A DNA stretch of 45,413 bases, taken from positions 1 to 45,413 of the forward strand of contig JAFYSE010000011.1 of the NCBI GenBank assembly GCA_017546665.1, given 5' to 3'. The notes beneath the pieces are model-generated. The model had not been told where the DNA came from. It made no database searches and was given only the letters and a program-made list of their open reading frames with translations. Positions 36,029 through 43,790 of this stretch are shown here, in pieces. The DNA is from Clostridia bacterium. Lineage in GTDB: Bacteria; Bacillota; Clostridia; Oscillospirales; Acutalibacteraceae. Numbering within the stretch: the first letter of the stretch is position 1; each line of letters begins with the position of its first letter. A program made the translations under genes and the position numbers.

Positions 36029-38452
36029 TTAATCCTCCTGTTTCATTGCATCTTTTAATTCATTTTCATATTGTTCTAATACGCAAATTTCATCACTAAA
36101 TGTATCTATCAAAATGTCACCAATAATTTGTGATGAGATATCGTTAATTTCGTCAATTAGCATTTCCGGCATTGATAATTCAGCATTAGCAATCTCCTCT
36201 AATTGCGAACTGATATTCACCCTGTTTAAAATAACGCATATAATTGTCTGCTGTATCGGAGACAAAGTTTCAATTAATTGTTTCAACTCATCTGAAAGAT
36301 TATCTACAGTAAACATTGAACTGTTATCAGTCTCTTTTATTTCATCACCACACTCGAATTCATCAAGGTGATTATATATAAATTCAAACTCATCCCTATA
36401 ATCATCTTCTAAAAGGAGATGGTTTTCCTCTACTACCAATATAGCACATGCTAAATATTTTAAAGAAATCTCGTTTACTTTATCGACAGACGGTTGGACT
36501 GATGAATCATAATTAATCTCCCATGAATTCGAGTGTAATTCATTAATTAAAGAACGACAATATTGTGGTATTAAACCAAAGATTGTCTTTACAACATCAA
36601 TATCCGTCAACAATTCTTTTTGTTCTACAGAGTCATCAGATACCTCAAGAGCATCCCTTACCGCATCGGATTGATTTCTTAACTCATTAATGTTATTGAA
36701 ATCAAGATTTACTTCAGCTTTTTTAGGAACTTCTGTGGTTGTTTTCTTTGGCGAATACTCCTTAATCAAAAATGCTTTTACCATTTTAGCGGTTTCATCG
36801 TCTATCTCAACGCCTCTCAGACGACCTCTTGAACCGTATAACTCTCGCAAAACATTTTCGGCATAGCGAACCAATTCGTTGATATAACTACGTAATTTTT
36901 GGCTGCTTGTGTAACCTTTTACAGACACATTGATTCTTTTATTTGCGTTTATACAGTTTGCGCTTTGAAAAGCATAGTAGCTTTGTTGTTTCGTACGCTT
37001 TGGACCGTAAGTTTCAAGAATACCTTTACCCTTATTTTTTATCAACATGGCATCTGCTAATGCCACTACTCTTGGGATAGCTTCATTCATTAATAATTGA
37101 TGACCTTCTTTATAAAATTTGCTGTTTACTAATGAATAGTCACACAAAGCGTCAATTAATGCAAATGAGAGTTTCAAAGGCTTTTCAGTGCTATGAGCAT
37201 CAATCAAAATATCTCTTATAGCAGGTTGATATGGTAAAGAAACATCATGACAATCTGGAATGCGATATTCTAAATTATGCAATTGTGCAAAATCAAATAG
37301 CCAGTTAAGTAAATAATGGTCAAGTTTAGGATGTTCAGCTCTATAGGTTGTCCACAACGCAAGAAGTTGATTATAACCATCTTCAGGATTTTTCCACCCA
37401 AAACCACTTAACAACTCATATATGTGTACAAATATATATGATAAATCAGTTTTTAAGTACACGGATTGTCTGACTTGAGTTCTCCAGTAAAAATACCAAT
37501 TTTTCTGTTGTCTATTCATACTGTCGTATGACGGCCAGTATTGCATGAAAGGAACAAAAGGTGCTTTATCACCGGTTTTGTTCTCCAGTTTCGCCATATC
37601 CTTGGTAAAATTAGAACCATATCTGTAATCATCATCAAAATCAAAGGTTAATCTGTCATCTGAAATACTTGTTTTGATTCTTATTGCTCCTACCGAAGTA
37701 TAAATATTTTTTGTTTGCTGAGCATTTGCATCTATTGCAGGTATAGCCTGAGATTTTTCTTCTGACCCAGAAACAAACACATCTGTGAAGGGAGAAGAAT
37801 TACTATTATTTTGATTGTTGATTGTTTTTTCGGAACTACTTTTTACAGATTGTTTTACTTTTTCAACTTTATTAACAATTACATCTTTATTAATTTTAGT
37901 TTTAGCATCTTCTAAAGATGAGCTTAACGACTCCTTATAACCGTTAATTTCGTCAACTAACTTTTTGGTATATGTTGATGCTTTATTACTATTGTTTTGT
38001 TTGTTATACTTAATTGGTCTACCTACTTGGTCTGTAAATTTTCCGGATAAAATAAGAATCAAATCTATAACATAACCGAAGCCAAAACACCCCATAGTGA
38101 AAAGATATACCAGTCCTGAAGTTTTCTTACCTGCATAAAATCTATGCAAACCTAAATGCCAAAAGAAAAAACACAAAAGGAATAATACACCCCAAGATTT
38201 ATCTGATGAAATATCATCACGTTCACTTTGTTTTACTTTGATGAATTTATCAAAAGCTATAGCAGGAACAAGAAAGAAATTGCTGAAAATAATATAACCC
38301 AACAATAATATTGTTATATCATCGGAAGTTAAATTACCTTCTGTTCCAACTGCACAAGCAAATGTTACAACAAACATACAAAACATCCATATGAAAATTA
38401 ATATTTTAGATGGCAGCTTTAATTTTTTTATGTTTTCTATAATTTTTTTCAT
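36029..38452 (-). CDS. sngA: Shango-like SngA: TerB-domain protein with N-terminal TM2 membrane module
   Basis: This 807-residue protein has two N-terminal hydrophobic segments (about 14-36 and 46-68). A TM2 domain follows (about 86-136), seen in LGLHRFYAGKKTSG and FGFGYVIDLILI. A low-complexity Ser/Asn/Lys linker (about 150-260) leads to a TerB_N-type domain (about 285-400; QYWPSYDSMNRQQKNWYFYW and YIFVHIYELLSG) and TerB_C-like C-terminal helices. The ATG at 38452 with GGAG six bases before is preferred over a TTG at 38464. It starts 22 bases after the XRE regulator. TerB-type domains are linked to membrane-associated stress and phage responses. The TM2 module gives this SngA an explicit membrane anchor. 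Confidence 0.82.
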   Translation of the reverse strand: MKKIIENIKKLKLPSKILIFIWMFCMFVVTFACAVGTEGNLTSDDITILLLGYIIFSNFFLVPAIAFDKFIKVKQSERDDISSDKSWGVLFLLCFFFWHLGLHRFYAGKKTSGLVYLFTMGCFGFGYVIDLILILSGKFTDQVGRPIKYNKQNNSNKASTYTKKLVDEINGYKESLSSSLEDAKTKINKDVIVNKVEKVKQSVKSSSEKTINNQNNSNSSPFTDVFVSGSEEKSQAIPAIDANAQQTKNIYTSVGAIRIKTSISDDRLTFDFDDDYRYGSNFTKDMAKLENKTGDKAPFVPFMQYWPSYDSMNRQQKNWYFYWRTQVRQSVYLKTDLSYIFVHIYELLSGFGWKNPEDGYNQLLALWTTYRAEHPKLDHYLLNWLFDFAQLHNLEYRIPDCHDVSLPYQPAIRDILIDAHSTEKPLKLSFALIDALCDYSLVNSKFYKEGHQLLMNEAIPRVVALADAMLIKNKGKGILETYGPKRTKQQSYYAFQSANCINANKRINVSVKGYTSSQKLRSYINELVRYAENVLRELYGSRGRLRGVEIDDETAKMVKAFLIKEYSPKKTTTEVPKKAEVNLDFNNINELRNQSDAVRDALEVSDDSVEQKELLTDIDVVKTIFGLIPQYCRSLINELHSNSWEINYDSSVQPSVDKVNEISLKYLACAILVVEENHLLLEDDYRDEFEFIYNHLDEFECGDEIKETDNSSMFTVDNLSDELKQLIETLSPIQQTIICVILNRVNISSQLEEIANAELSMPEMLIDEINDISSQIIGDILIDTFSDEICVLEQYENELKDAMKQED

Positions 38453-38474
38453 AATGATCTCCAAAATATAAATA

Positions 38475-38690
38475 TTATTTCCCTATTTCTTCCGGAACAA
38501 ATTCCATAATATCATCCACACCACAGTTTAATGCAGCACAGATTTTACCGAGGGTTTCCACTGTGACGTTTTCGCCCTTGCTCATTTTTGTGATTGTGTA
38601 ATTGCTGATGTCAGCGACCTTTGCAAGGTCTTTTTTCTTCATATCGTGGTCAATTAAGAGCTTCCAGAGTTTTTTGTAACTAACAGCCAT
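38475..38690 (-). CDS. XRE/Cro-type HTH regulator of the defence operon
   Basis: This 71-residue single-domain helix-turn-helix protein starts MAVSYKKLWKLLIDHDMKK. Its recognition region, DLAKVADISNYTITKMSKGENV, is followed by LGKICAALNCGVDDIMEFVP. The ATG at 38690 with AGAGGTG upstream is preferred to the longer frame. It is the first gene of the defence operon, directly before SngA, and its promoter contains a symmetric site. It therefore probably autoregulates and controls the cargo. It has no partner gene that would suggest a toxin-antitoxin pair. Confidence 0.9.
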   Translation of the reverse strand: MAVSYKKLWKLLIDHDMKKKDLAKVADISNYTITKMSKGENVTVETLGKICAALNCGVDDIMEFVPEEIGK

Positions 38691-38719
38691 AAATACACCT
38701 CTTAAATATAATAATCCAC

Positions 38720-38731
38720 TTATAATTATAA
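38720..38731. promoter_or_regulatory. Candidate XRE operator over the -10 box
   Basis: TTATAATTATAA is a perfect 12-bp palindrome covering the -10 box. Its position and two-fold symmetry fit a repressor dimer site for the XRE protein, though AT-rich palindromes also arise by chance. Confidence 0.4.
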
Positions 38732-38753
38732 CAATCTGATTTTGATATTGCAA
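38725..38753 (-). promoter_or_regulatory. Promoter of the XRE-Shango operon
   Basis: On the minus strand TTGCAA (38753-38748), 17 bases, perfect TATAAT (38730-38725), about 35 bases before the XRE start. This is the only promoter found for the whole defence cargo. Confidence 0.82.
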
Positions 38754-38817
38754 CAAAAAATCGAGTTAAAACTACATTTTATGTTAAAATATTAGCAGTA
38801 TAATGTTGTGCACTTTG

Positions 38818-38839
38818 TATATATAACCCCTTATATATA
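38818..38839. repeat. Perfect 9-bp inverted repeat upstream of the defence promoter
   Basis: TATATATAA and TTATATATA flank a CCCC loop. It lies between the TnpV terminator and the defence promoter. It may be an operator, a hairpin, or low-complexity sequence. Confidence 0.4.
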
Positions 38840-38879
38840 ATAATGTCGAAAAACATAAAAAGTAACGCAAAAATTTTAA

Positions 38880-38905
38880 GGAGCAGTAGAAAAATCTACT
38901 GCTCC
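38880..38905 (-). terminator. Terminator after tnpV
   Basis: An 11-bp stem (GGAGCAGTAGA / TCTACTGCTCC) with an AAAA loop is followed on the minus strand by TTAAAATTTTTG. It separates the mobilization module from the cargo operon. Confidence 0.82.
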
Positions 38906-38913
38906 CAGTTTAA

Positions 38914-39264
38914 TTACGTGTTAATCAGTTCGTGATTTACAATTTCTGTTGCTCGGTTATAGACATTGTTCATTGAACGCACCCAGCATATCTGGTCTCT
39001 TGCTTTCAGTTCTTCGTTGATATTTTCATCCTTGCAGATTTCTTTTACAAGCTGATTAAACATCTTTTCTGCCTGTTCATCGACTTCCTGCAAATGCTTC
39101 CAAAGTGTTCCGTCGGCAAGCATTGTTGTAAAGGTAACGGGTCTATGATACATAAGGTAGTCCTTATGTGCAGTGCCCCATCTGCCGAGAGGAGCCTTTG
39201 CTTCTTCGGGTAAATCAAGATTCGGGATTCTATAATCTCCAACTGTTCTATAAGTTATTTCCAT
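38914..39264 (-). CDS. tnpV: TnpV family transposon-encoded protein
   Basis: This 116-residue protein matches TnpV, a small protein of unknown function first noted on Tn4451-type clostridial mobilizable transposons. Family traits are the start MEITYRTVGDYRIPNL, GRWGTAHKDYLMYHRP and the C-terminal VNHELI. No catalytic motif is seen and it is not a transposase. An AAAGGAAG ribosome site precedes the ATG, overlapping the end of the DUF6809 gene. Its presence next to a MOBV relaxase matches the composition of mobilizable clostridial elements. Confidence 0.88.
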   Translation of the reverse strand: MEITYRTVGDYRIPNLDLPEEAKAPLGRWGTAHKDYLMYHRPVTFTTMLADGTLWKHLQEVDEQAEKMFNQLVKEICKDENINEELKARDQICWVRSMNNVYNRATEIVNHELINT

Positions 39265-39279
39265 AAATTTATCTTCCTT

Positions 39280-39546
39280 TCATTTTACAAATACATCGTG
39301 TGTGAATTTTGCACCGAGCCGAAAACCGGAAATAAAACTGTCGGCAATGCTCATGCTCAGAAATTCGTTGTATAAATTTGTGTATTGCTGAAGCAGTTTC
39401 CTTTCTTCTTCGGATAGCTTTTCTCTGAACTCATCTTCGTTTTTAACGAGTGAGTTCAGTTTCTTTTTAAGGGAAGAGCCGAGCTCGGGACTGAGCTCCT
39501 GCGGCTCTATGTTGCCGTAATAAAATTCTTCAATGAAGCTTTTCAT
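39280..39546 (-). CDS. DUF6809-type small protein
   Basis: This 88-residue helical protein starts MKSFIEEFYYGNIEPQELSP and ends with FISGFRLGAKFTHDVF, a pattern I recognise from small proteins beside mobilization genes in Clostridia (DUF6809). It is rich in charged residues and predicted soluble. It starts 6 bases after the relaxase stop, so it is co-transcribed. Function is unknown. Confidence 0.78.
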   Translation of the reverse strand: MKSFIEEFYYGNIEPQELSPELGSSLKKKLNSLVKNEDEFREKLSEEERKLLQQYTNLYNEFLSMSIADSFISGFRLGAKFTHDVFVK

Positions 39547-39552
39547 ACCGAC

Positions 39553-40767
39553 CTACCTTTCTTTTCGTGGATTTGGTTTTCTGTAACGTGCCTGACGGGA
39601 AGCTCTTTCTGTTTCTTTTGCCTTGACTACAAGAGAATCAATCTGTTCATCACCGAAGATTTTACGAAGCAGCTTATAGTTCTGAACTTCTCTGTTGAGC
39701 TTTTCATTCTGTTCAGTTAGAGTGCGATTTTCAGCCAACATTTGCCCTGTATTGACCTTATCAGCCTTACCCCATAACTTTATACTATTAAGCTGTGTCT
39801 GTAGTTCAAAACACTTTCTTACCGCAGTTTTTGCAAGGTCAAGAAGCTTTTTGAAAAGAGGTTCAACAAACTTTGACTTATAAACTTTTGCTGTCATCAG
39901 AGGCGGAGGTTCAGGTAATTTAAACTCATCAGTTTCATAAAAGTCTTCTGTTATCTCACTTATATCTGAATTAAACTGCATCAGAGCTTCTGCCTTTTCG
40001 GTCAGCTCTTCAACCTTAAGATTCAGTTTTTCAGATTCTTTTGTGAGCTTTTCGACTTCTTCAGAACGCATTTTCTTTTCGTAATCATATACCGATAAGT
40101 GTTTTTCGTGAGTGCCTTTCTGCTCCCATTGAACACCGTAACATTCCATAACTTTTGAAAGTGCTTCCTTTTCGGACTCAACCCACAGACTCCATTCGGT
40201 TTCATGTTTTGAGTTTCCGACAAAGCCTTGATTCGCTAATGCTTGTTTTAATGAAACTCTTGTATCAAGTCCTCGTTTGCTTTTTGTTGTGAACGGTACG
40301 AAGTCGATATGCAGATGAGGTGTTGCTTCATCCATATGAAGATGAGCGGAGAAAACTTTTAAGCACGGATTACGCTTTTGAAAATCCTGATAATACTCAT
40401 CAAGTATTCTCTCGGCAAGTTCACCGTCGGGAGTTTTTGAATTCATATTTTCACAGTTACCGACCTGAATTATGATTTCGTGAAAGGACTTTTCCTGTTT
40501 ACCTGAACGGATTTTCTCGTAGTAGTTTTCGATTTTTCTGTCGGCACGTTTTTGTTTTTGGTTGTATCTTTGTAGTGCATCATCGAACAATTCGTGGTAC
40601 ACATCTTTGATTTTTTCATTGCAGTATTCGGTGTTCAGCGGAGTTCTTTCAGGGTCTGTGTTCTTTGCGTTGAACTCTCTGCTGTTATGATTCACCGAGC
40701 CTTTGCCTACACATATACTTATTGTTCGTCTTATAAAATCACTGTCCTTCTTTTTTATAATCTTCAA
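39553..40767 (-). CDS. MOBV family relaxase (Mob/Pre type)
   Basis: This 404-residue relaxase nicks oriT and pilots the single strand during mobilization. The motif I region is VNHNSREFNAKNTDPERTPLN with His27 and Arg30. Motif III is HLHMDEATPHLHIDF, with Asp146, Glu147, His151 and His153. A coiled-coil region (about 225-265) and a second one (about 330-385) follow. It is closest in kind to TnpZ and plasmid Mob proteins. The start is a TTG at 40767 without an ideal ribosome site; no better in-frame start exists upstream of the motif. Inverted repeats just upstream are candidate oriT. Confidence 0.92.
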   Translation of the reverse strand: MKIIKKKDSDFIRRTISICVGKGSVNHNSREFNAKNTDPERTPLNTEYCNEKIKDVYHELFDDALQRYNQKQKRADRKIENYYEKIRSGKQEKSFHEIIIQVGNCENMNSKTPDGELAERILDEYYQDFQKRNPCLKVFSAHLHMDEATPHLHIDFVPFTTKSKRGLDTRVSLKQALANQGFVGNSKHETEWSLWVESEKEALSKVMECYGVQWEQKGTHEKHLSVYDYEKKMRSEEVEKLTKESEKLNLKVEELTEKAEALMQFNSDISEITEDFYETDEFKLPEPPPLMTAKVYKSKFVEPLFKKLLDLAKTAVRKCFELQTQLNSIKLWGKADKVNTGQMLAENRTLTEQNEKLNREVQNYKLLRKIFGDEQIDSLVVKAKETERASRQARYRKPNPRKER

Positions 40768-40783
40768 ACCTTATAAAGGTTCT

Positions 40784-40965
40784 GTTACTCTTGTCAAGAG
40801 TAACGCAAAAGCACTTATGACATACCTCGTACATCATAAGCTGCAATTGCGCTCTCCGAGGGTTTAAAAACTGCATTTCATCGCAGTTTTCTGCGTCAAC
40901 CGTGACGACCGTGACAACCTTTCTGGCAGTGCGTTTTAAGTTGACACGGTTGACGCGGTTGTCAC
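40784..40965. other. Candidate oriT / iteron region
   Basis: Immediately upstream of the relaxase lie a perfect 10-bp inverted repeat with one central base (GTTACTCTTG / CAAGAGTAAC, 40784-40804) and a 7-bp one (CTTATGA / TCATAAG, 40814-40840). Further up come two mirrored modules built from GTCAACCG and GTGACAACC units (40895-40919 and 40940-40965). MOBV elements usually have oriT just upstream of mob, and the repeated modules resemble iterons for the RepA-like ATPase. The exact nick site cannot be read. Confidence 0.6.
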
Positions 40966-42104
40966 GCCTGCAGCTCGAATCTGATTCTTCTGCATGCGTG
41001 TGTGCGTCTGCTTTCATAGAGAATATTGTACTCATTAAGCAGTCGCCCGGCGGTGACATTAAGCTTCATGCCTAACGCATTCGGCGTAATGTCTAACATC
41101 AACAAATCCCTGAGTTCGGAAACAGTTCCGTCCCATACAGGATTTTCAGCTGTAACTTTTTCTGCTATCGCTTCAAGCAACGGGTCAGGTTTTTCTTTCC
41201 AAAGTTCTGTTTCAACTTTTTCAAGCTCCCATATAAGACTATCTTCATTCCTTGTAAGAAAAAGTTTTTGGTCCTGCTGGTCTCTTCCCGAAACTTCAAG
41301 TGTCGCAGTTTTTGATGTTCGTTTTTCTTTTTGCAAAAGGAATGCACCATCTGCTGCACCGAGCAAACCGTTGGTGCCCGAAATCATATCGAACTTATCA
41401 TCGAAATTTTGTTTGCGGGTGTGATGCACAAGAAGCAAACATATTCCGTATCGGTCAGAGAATTTTTTAAGCTGAGCGATAACCTCATAGTCACTTGCAT
41501 AGGAATACTTTTCTGTTGCTGACTCTCTGACTTTTTGCAAGGTATCAATTATGATAAGTCGGGTATCTGGGTTTTCACTTATAAACTTTTCAAGCTGGTC
41601 AAATAGTCCGCCGTTTAAGTTCTTGGCCGAAACGGAAAAATACAAATTGTCTGTTCCGTCAGTTCCGAACATTCGGTAAAGTCTTTTCTGCAGTCTTGAA
41701 TAATCATCTTCAAGAGCAAGATATAAAACTTTACCTTGTCTGACTTCGTTCTCCCAAAGCTCTTTTCCGGTGCTTACATGATAAGCAAGCTGTGCCATAA
41801 GGAAGCTTTTACCCACCTTGGGGGCACCTACGAAAAGGTAGGTGCCGGGGTAAAGTAGTCCGTCAATGATTGCAGGTTTGTTGAGGTAAGCCGTGTCATA
41901 AAGCTCACTCATCGTTACCGTTTTCATATATGACGGGTCTAAGGTTTTGCGAAGTTCTTTTTGCAATCGCATCATTTCTTTGAAATCATACTTGCTTTTT
42001 TCTTCGCTTTCGGGTATACTATCTACAGTTGTTTGATTTGACTGTCCGTCATCTGCGCCAACAGATGAGAGTGGGACGGTCTTTTCTTTTTTTACATCAT
42101 TCAT
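40962..42104 (-). CDS. RepA-like RecA-fold ATPase
   Basis: This 380-residue AAA/RecA-fold ATPase is of the RepA/AAA_25 type. Walker A is GAPKVGKS (93-100) and Walker B is LIIIDTL; LLVHHTRK and SGRDQ motifs follow. The N-terminal 60 residues are low-complexity and the C-terminal 90 contain a winged-helix-like part. Such proteins support replication of plasmids and of mobile elements in their excised form. The ATG at 42104 has AAGGAG and overlaps the MobC-like gene by 8 bases. Its 3' end lies in the repeated GTCAACCG modules. Confidence 0.85.
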   Translation of the reverse strand: MNDVKKEKTVPLSSVGADDGQSNQTTVDSIPESEEKSKYDFKEMMRLQKELRKTLDPSYMKTVTMSELYDTAYLNKPAIIDGLLYPGTYLFVGAPKVGKSFLMAQLAYHVSTGKELWENEVRQGKVLYLALEDDYSRLQKRLYRMFGTDGTDNLYFSVSAKNLNGGLFDQLEKFISENPDTRLIIIDTLQKVRESATEKYSYASDYEVIAQLKKFSDRYGICLLLVHHTRKQNFDDKFDMISGTNGLLGAADGAFLLQKEKRTSKTATLEVSGRDQQDQKLFLTRNEDSLIWELEKVETELWKEKPDPLLEAIAEKVTAENPVWDGTVSELRDLLMLDITPNALGMKLNVTAGRLLNEYNILYESRRTHACRRIRFELQA

Positions 42105-42420
42105 TAAAATCTCCTTTCAGTTCTCGAAGTGTTTCGGTGATGAGCTTTATTATTTCAAGCATCTCATCGGTCACTTCTTTTTTATTTTTAAGTTCTTCGA
42201 GCACCTCGGCAAGATTGTTGCGAAGTGCCTTGAATACTCTCGGGTTACCACCGTGAACAATTATGTCCTGCTTCATACATCGGCGGTAGCAGTATTCCTG
42301 TTTGCTCAGCCCCGATATTGCAACGACCTTGTTTATCTGTTCGTTTTCTTCGGGGGAGACTCTGAAGCCAACCGTTATACTGCGGAAACGGTTGTGCTTA
42401 TCAAGATTTTTTGCTGACAT
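42097..42420 (-). CDS. MobC-like relaxosome accessory protein
   Basis: This 107-residue protein begins MSAKNLDKHNRFRSITVGFRV and has the ribbon-helix-helix-like stretch ITVGFRVSPEENEQINKVVAISG followed by SKQEYCYRRCM, typical of MobC/plasmid mobilization accessory proteins. The ATG at 42420 lies one base after the integrase stop, with GGAG inside the integrase gene; a longer frame from 42558 has no support. It should bind oriT with the relaxase. The order integrase-mobC-repA-relaxase is compact and probably one transcript. Confidence 0.8.
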   Translation of the reverse strand: MSAKNLDKHNRFRSITVGFRVSPEENEQINKVVAISGLSKQEYCYRRCMKQDIIVHGGNPRVFKALRNNLAEVLEELKNKKEVTDEMLEIIKLITETLRELKGDFNE

Positions 42421-42421
42421 T

Positions 42422-43492
42422 TCAAGCACGCTCCATATTAAGTTTTTCTGCAATCTCCGTTTGCTTTGACGGGAAGAGATGTGCATATCTGTAAGTGATG
42501 TCGATGCTCTCGTGACCGACCCTGTCCGCAATAGCAAGAGGTGTGAATCCCATATCAATTAGAAGTGAAACGTGTGAGTGTCTTAAATCGTGAATACGGA
42601 TTTTTTTAACTCCCGTTTCCTTGCAGCCTCTTCGCATTTCGCTGTGAAGATAAGCTTTGGTTATGAGAAACACTCTGTCATTCTTCTTCGGCTTGTAAAG
42701 TCCTTTGAAGTATCTTTGTATTTCATCACACAAAAAGTCAGGCATCACGATTGTGCGATTGCTCTTTTTTGTTTTCGGCGTAGTAACAACATCCTTACCC
42801 TTGATGCACTGATAAGATTTGTTGATTCGTACTGTCTGCTTCACAAAATCAAAATCACCGTAGGTGAGAGCCAACAACTCTCCGAGACGGATACCGCACC
42901 AATAAAGCATTTCAAATGCGTAGTAGGATAACGGCTTGTCCATCATCGCATCGGAGAACTTTGTGTATTCTTCCTTTGTCCAGAAGAGCATTTCCTTTGT
43001 ATTCGCTTTGCCCATGTTGCCAACCTTTGATGCAGGATTTGACGGTAGTTCATAGAAATTTACAGCGTGATTGAATATTGCACTGAGCTGATTGTGAATT
43101 GTTTTCAGATAACCCGAAGCATACGGCTGACCGTTCTTATCTCGGTATGTCATCATTTCTTTATGCCAAGCCATTACATCATGAGGCTTGATTTCGCACA
43201 TCTTCTTTTTCTTGAAGTACGGCAGGATTTTAAGCTCAATAACACTCGTTTTCATAACCCAAGTGTTTTCTTTTAGTTTTTCTTCAAGGTCGCTTTTGTA
43301 GATATCATAAAACTCCTCAAAAGTCATATTCAGGTCACCTGTGCTTTTGTTTAGAAACGTGTTCTCCCAGGCAACTGCATCCTTACGAGTTTTGAAGCCT
43401 CGTTTTACCTTACGTGCATTTTCGCCTTTCCAGTCTGTGTAGTAAACCGAAACATACCACGTGCCGCGTTTCTTGTCTTTATAGACAGCCAT
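42422..43492 (-). CDS. int: Tyrosine recombinase/integrase
   Basis: This 356-residue site-specific integrase has an N-terminal arm-binding domain (about 1-55), a SAM-like core-binding domain (about 60-165) and the catalytic domain. Active-site residues are Arg202 in GIRLGELLAL, a Lys near 240, His301 and Arg304 in HDLRHSH, His327 in GHE and Tyr336 in TYRYAHLF. It catalyses insertion and excision at the guaA 3' end. AAAGGA ribosome site, 20 bases after the excisionase-like gene. Its 5' end faces the right att site, about 1 kb away. Confidence 0.95.
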   Translation of the reverse strand: MAVYKDKKRGTWYVSVYYTDWKGENARKVKRGFKTRKDAVAWENTFLNKSTGDLNMTFEEFYDIYKSDLEEKLKENTWVMKTSVIELKILPYFKKKKMCEIKPHDVMAWHKEMMTYRDKNGQPYASGYLKTIHNQLSAIFNHAVNFYELPSNPASKVGNMGKANTKEMLFWTKEEYTKFSDAMMDKPLSYYAFEMLYWCGIRLGELLALTYGDFDFVKQTVRINKSYQCIKGKDVVTTPKTKKSNRTIVMPDFLCDEIQRYFKGLYKPKKNDRVFLITKAYLHSEMRRGCKETGVKKIRIHDLRHSHVSLLIDMGFTPLAIADRVGHESIDITYRYAHLFPSKQTEIAEKLNMERA

Positions 43493-43512
43493 TTCATCAT
43501 TCCTTTCTATTT

Positions 43513-43695
43513 TTAATCTTTGTCAGGCATGCCGTAAATCTGCTCAGAGAGATAACGGCGGCTGACTTTGCCTTTGATTACGAAGAAGCCTTTTGCTTCA
43601 AGCTCTTTGTTGAGCTTTTCCATAATCTGATAGGCAAGTGTTTTGGAAATACCAAGCTCTTCGCTGATTTCCTTTGCGTTCATTAAAACTGCCAT
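43513..43695 (-). CDS. Excisionase-like helix-turn-helix protein
   Basis: This 60-residue protein has a MerR/excisionase-like helix-turn-helix (MNAKEISEELGISKTLAYQIM) and a basic wing. Its place directly before the integrase suggests a recombination directionality factor. The ATG at 43695 has a strong AAGGAGG site; an in-frame ATG at 43683 is an alternative. A symmetric GTCGGT-TG-ACCGAC site lies about 36 bases upstream. Confidence 0.85.
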   Translation of the reverse strand: MAVLMNAKEISEELGISKTLAYQIMEKLNKELEAKGFFVIKGKVSRRYLSEQIYGMPDKD

Positions 43696-43730
43696 TTTGT
43701 TTTCCTCCTTTCAGTTAGTATTTATTACAA

Positions 43731-43744
43731 GTCGGTTGACCGAC
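43731..43744. promoter_or_regulatory. Candidate operator upstream of the excisionase-integrase genes
   Basis: GTCGGT and ACCGAC form a perfect 6-bp inverted repeat with a two-base centre, in the region where the xis-int promoter should be. Confidence 0.4.
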
Positions 43745-43790
43745 ATTGAATACTGTAATTTCTTGCGTTTTTATGTCTTACTTAAAAAGT

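Noticed and set aside
32499-38452. BREX or DISARM system
   Set aside because: The ATPase is distantly BrxC-like and there is a helicase, but no methyltransferase, PglZ, Lon-like or phospholipase D-type gene is present. The TerB-ATPase-helicase trio fits Shango.
36029-38452. Tellurite resistance gene
   Set aside because: TerB-type domains alone do not indicate tellurite resistance; no terC, terD or terZ-like genes are nearby and the partners are defence proteins.
38475-38690. Antitoxin of a toxin-antitoxin pair
   Set aside because: The XRE protein is followed directly by the large TerB-domain gene; no small toxin-like ORF is adjacent.
38914-39264. TnpV as an active transposase
   Set aside because: The protein is 116 residues with no DDE, serine or tyrosine recombinase motif. 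Integration is explained by the tyrosine integrase.
40739-41059. 106-codon minus-strand ORF between the RepA-like ATPase and the relaxase
   Set aside because: It overlaps the ATPase end in another frame, is built on the inverted-repeat modules, and lacks a ribosome site before any of its Met codons. A non-coding oriT/iteron role explains it better.
42421-42558. N-terminal extension of the MobC-like protein
   Set aside because: It overlaps the integrase gene for 46 codons and has no family similarity; the ATG at 42420 starts the conserved part.
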